Source: Pisaster brevispinus | Taxonomy: Eukaryota; Echinodermata; Asteroidea; Forcipulatida; Asteriidae | Assembly (NCBI GenBank): GCA_023634235.1 | Contig: JAMKCF010000008.1 | Span: forward strand, 13,235,676 to 13,299,675 | Length of the DNA stretch: 64,000 nucleotides | Direction: 5' to 3' | Shown here: one piece after another, positions 63,415-64,000 of the stretch | How positions within the stretch are numbered: the stretch's first letter is position 1 | Layout: every line of letters begins with the position of its first letter | The notes under the pieces: model-generated | Told to the model about the DNA's origin: nothing | Seen by the model: the letters and a program-made list of their open reading frames with translations, nothing else | Databases searched by the model: none | Made by a program: the position numbers and the translations under genes

Positions 63415-64000
63415 CTGTGGAAGAATTTTTAAAATAACTTAGATGTTGCTATTTACAGCAAAAACTGAAGCATAGAGTCTTGGTGCAAGACGTTATTATG
63501 CGGTTTCTAGGAACTTAACACGACCACCAAGCTTACTTCTTGTGAATCGTGAAAGCGTTAAATGGCTGTACAGTAACCAATCAGGCCGTAAAATGCGCTA
63601 AGAACATCTTGGACCAAGACTACCATGGACATAAATAACCCCCCTGTAACTAAATGCATTGTGCAAAGAGGCCTCAAAATCTCCCATTAATGTTACCCAC
63701 ACATCGGTGTGGTAAACCCATGCCACACTTTGCTGTCATTGTATGCGTGATCGATCAGTGTCATAGATTGCCACTGCAGAAATTGACCAAGGTTGAAAAC
63801 CTGGGACCCAATTTTGTAGCACTGCTTACCACATAACTCTGCGCTTACAGTGCCCTATAAAGCATGTGATCTAGGGGCTGCAGGCCTGATGCTTTGCTTT
63901 TGAAAGGACAAGTGCACCAAGGTATTATCTCTTTAAAAGGCTACTTTATGAGGAAACTGTAAACTGGAACATCTCAAAGGGGCACCAAGGCAATGACCCG
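63415..64000. other. Intron upstream of the CUB exon
   Basis: No signal-peptide exon was found. A GGGACCCAATTTTGTAGC segment at about 63806 is a partial copy of the fold-back family at 33285. Confidence 0.5.

Overview
The window is animal nuclear DNA, A+T-rich, full of introns and dispersed repeats. It is dominated by one very large modular gene on the minus strand. Its HYR (hyalin repeat) and EGF modules, together with the SINEs and fold-back elements, point to a marine deuterostome. An echinoderm is most likely, because hyalin is the echinoderm hyaline-layer protein, but the species cannot be fixed from sequence alone.

Main gene (minus strand, 63414 down to 10513; 5' end outside the window): 56 exons with consistent GT-AG borders were read by eye. 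Every internal exon is a multiple of three and enters and leaves in phase 1. In protein order they encode a CUB domain; 30 HYR domains; 10 EGF-like domains; 10 more HYR domains; a half-EGF exon; a 30-bp micro-exon with a furin-type RRKR site; two EGF domains; and a last exon with a transmembrane helix and a short cytoplasmic tail. The visible part adds up to about 4,144 residues without a frame break. It reads as a type I membrane-anchored, hyalin-like cell-surface or matrix protein that could be cut just outside the membrane.

Within it, HYR4 to HYR27 alternate strictly between two subtypes (B then A), giving 12 B-A dimers. From about 47.1 to 54.3 kb the dimer and both introns are repeated five times as a nearly identical unit of about 1,436 bp, and a shared one-base deletion shows that some copies spread as a two-unit block. 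A truncated HYR relic at 41.7-41.8 kb records loss of a dimer. A second, older block duplication links HYR33-35 with HYR36-38.

Left of the gene, 2515-10512 is mostly intergenic: a 147-bp satellite, a (GGAC)n tract, a 395-bp tandem duplication, a retrotransposon tail and fold-back elements. At 2451-2514 (minus strand) lies a clean signal-peptide exon ending in a phase-1 donor. It is probably the first exon of a second secreted or membrane protein in the same orientation; CCAAT and GC boxes lie upstream, and the rest of that gene is outside the window. Introns carry three kinds of tRNA-derived SINE, L2/CR1-like retrotransposon tails, a broken reverse-transcriptase fragment, several fold-back families and minisatellites. 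All coordinates are manual splice predictions.
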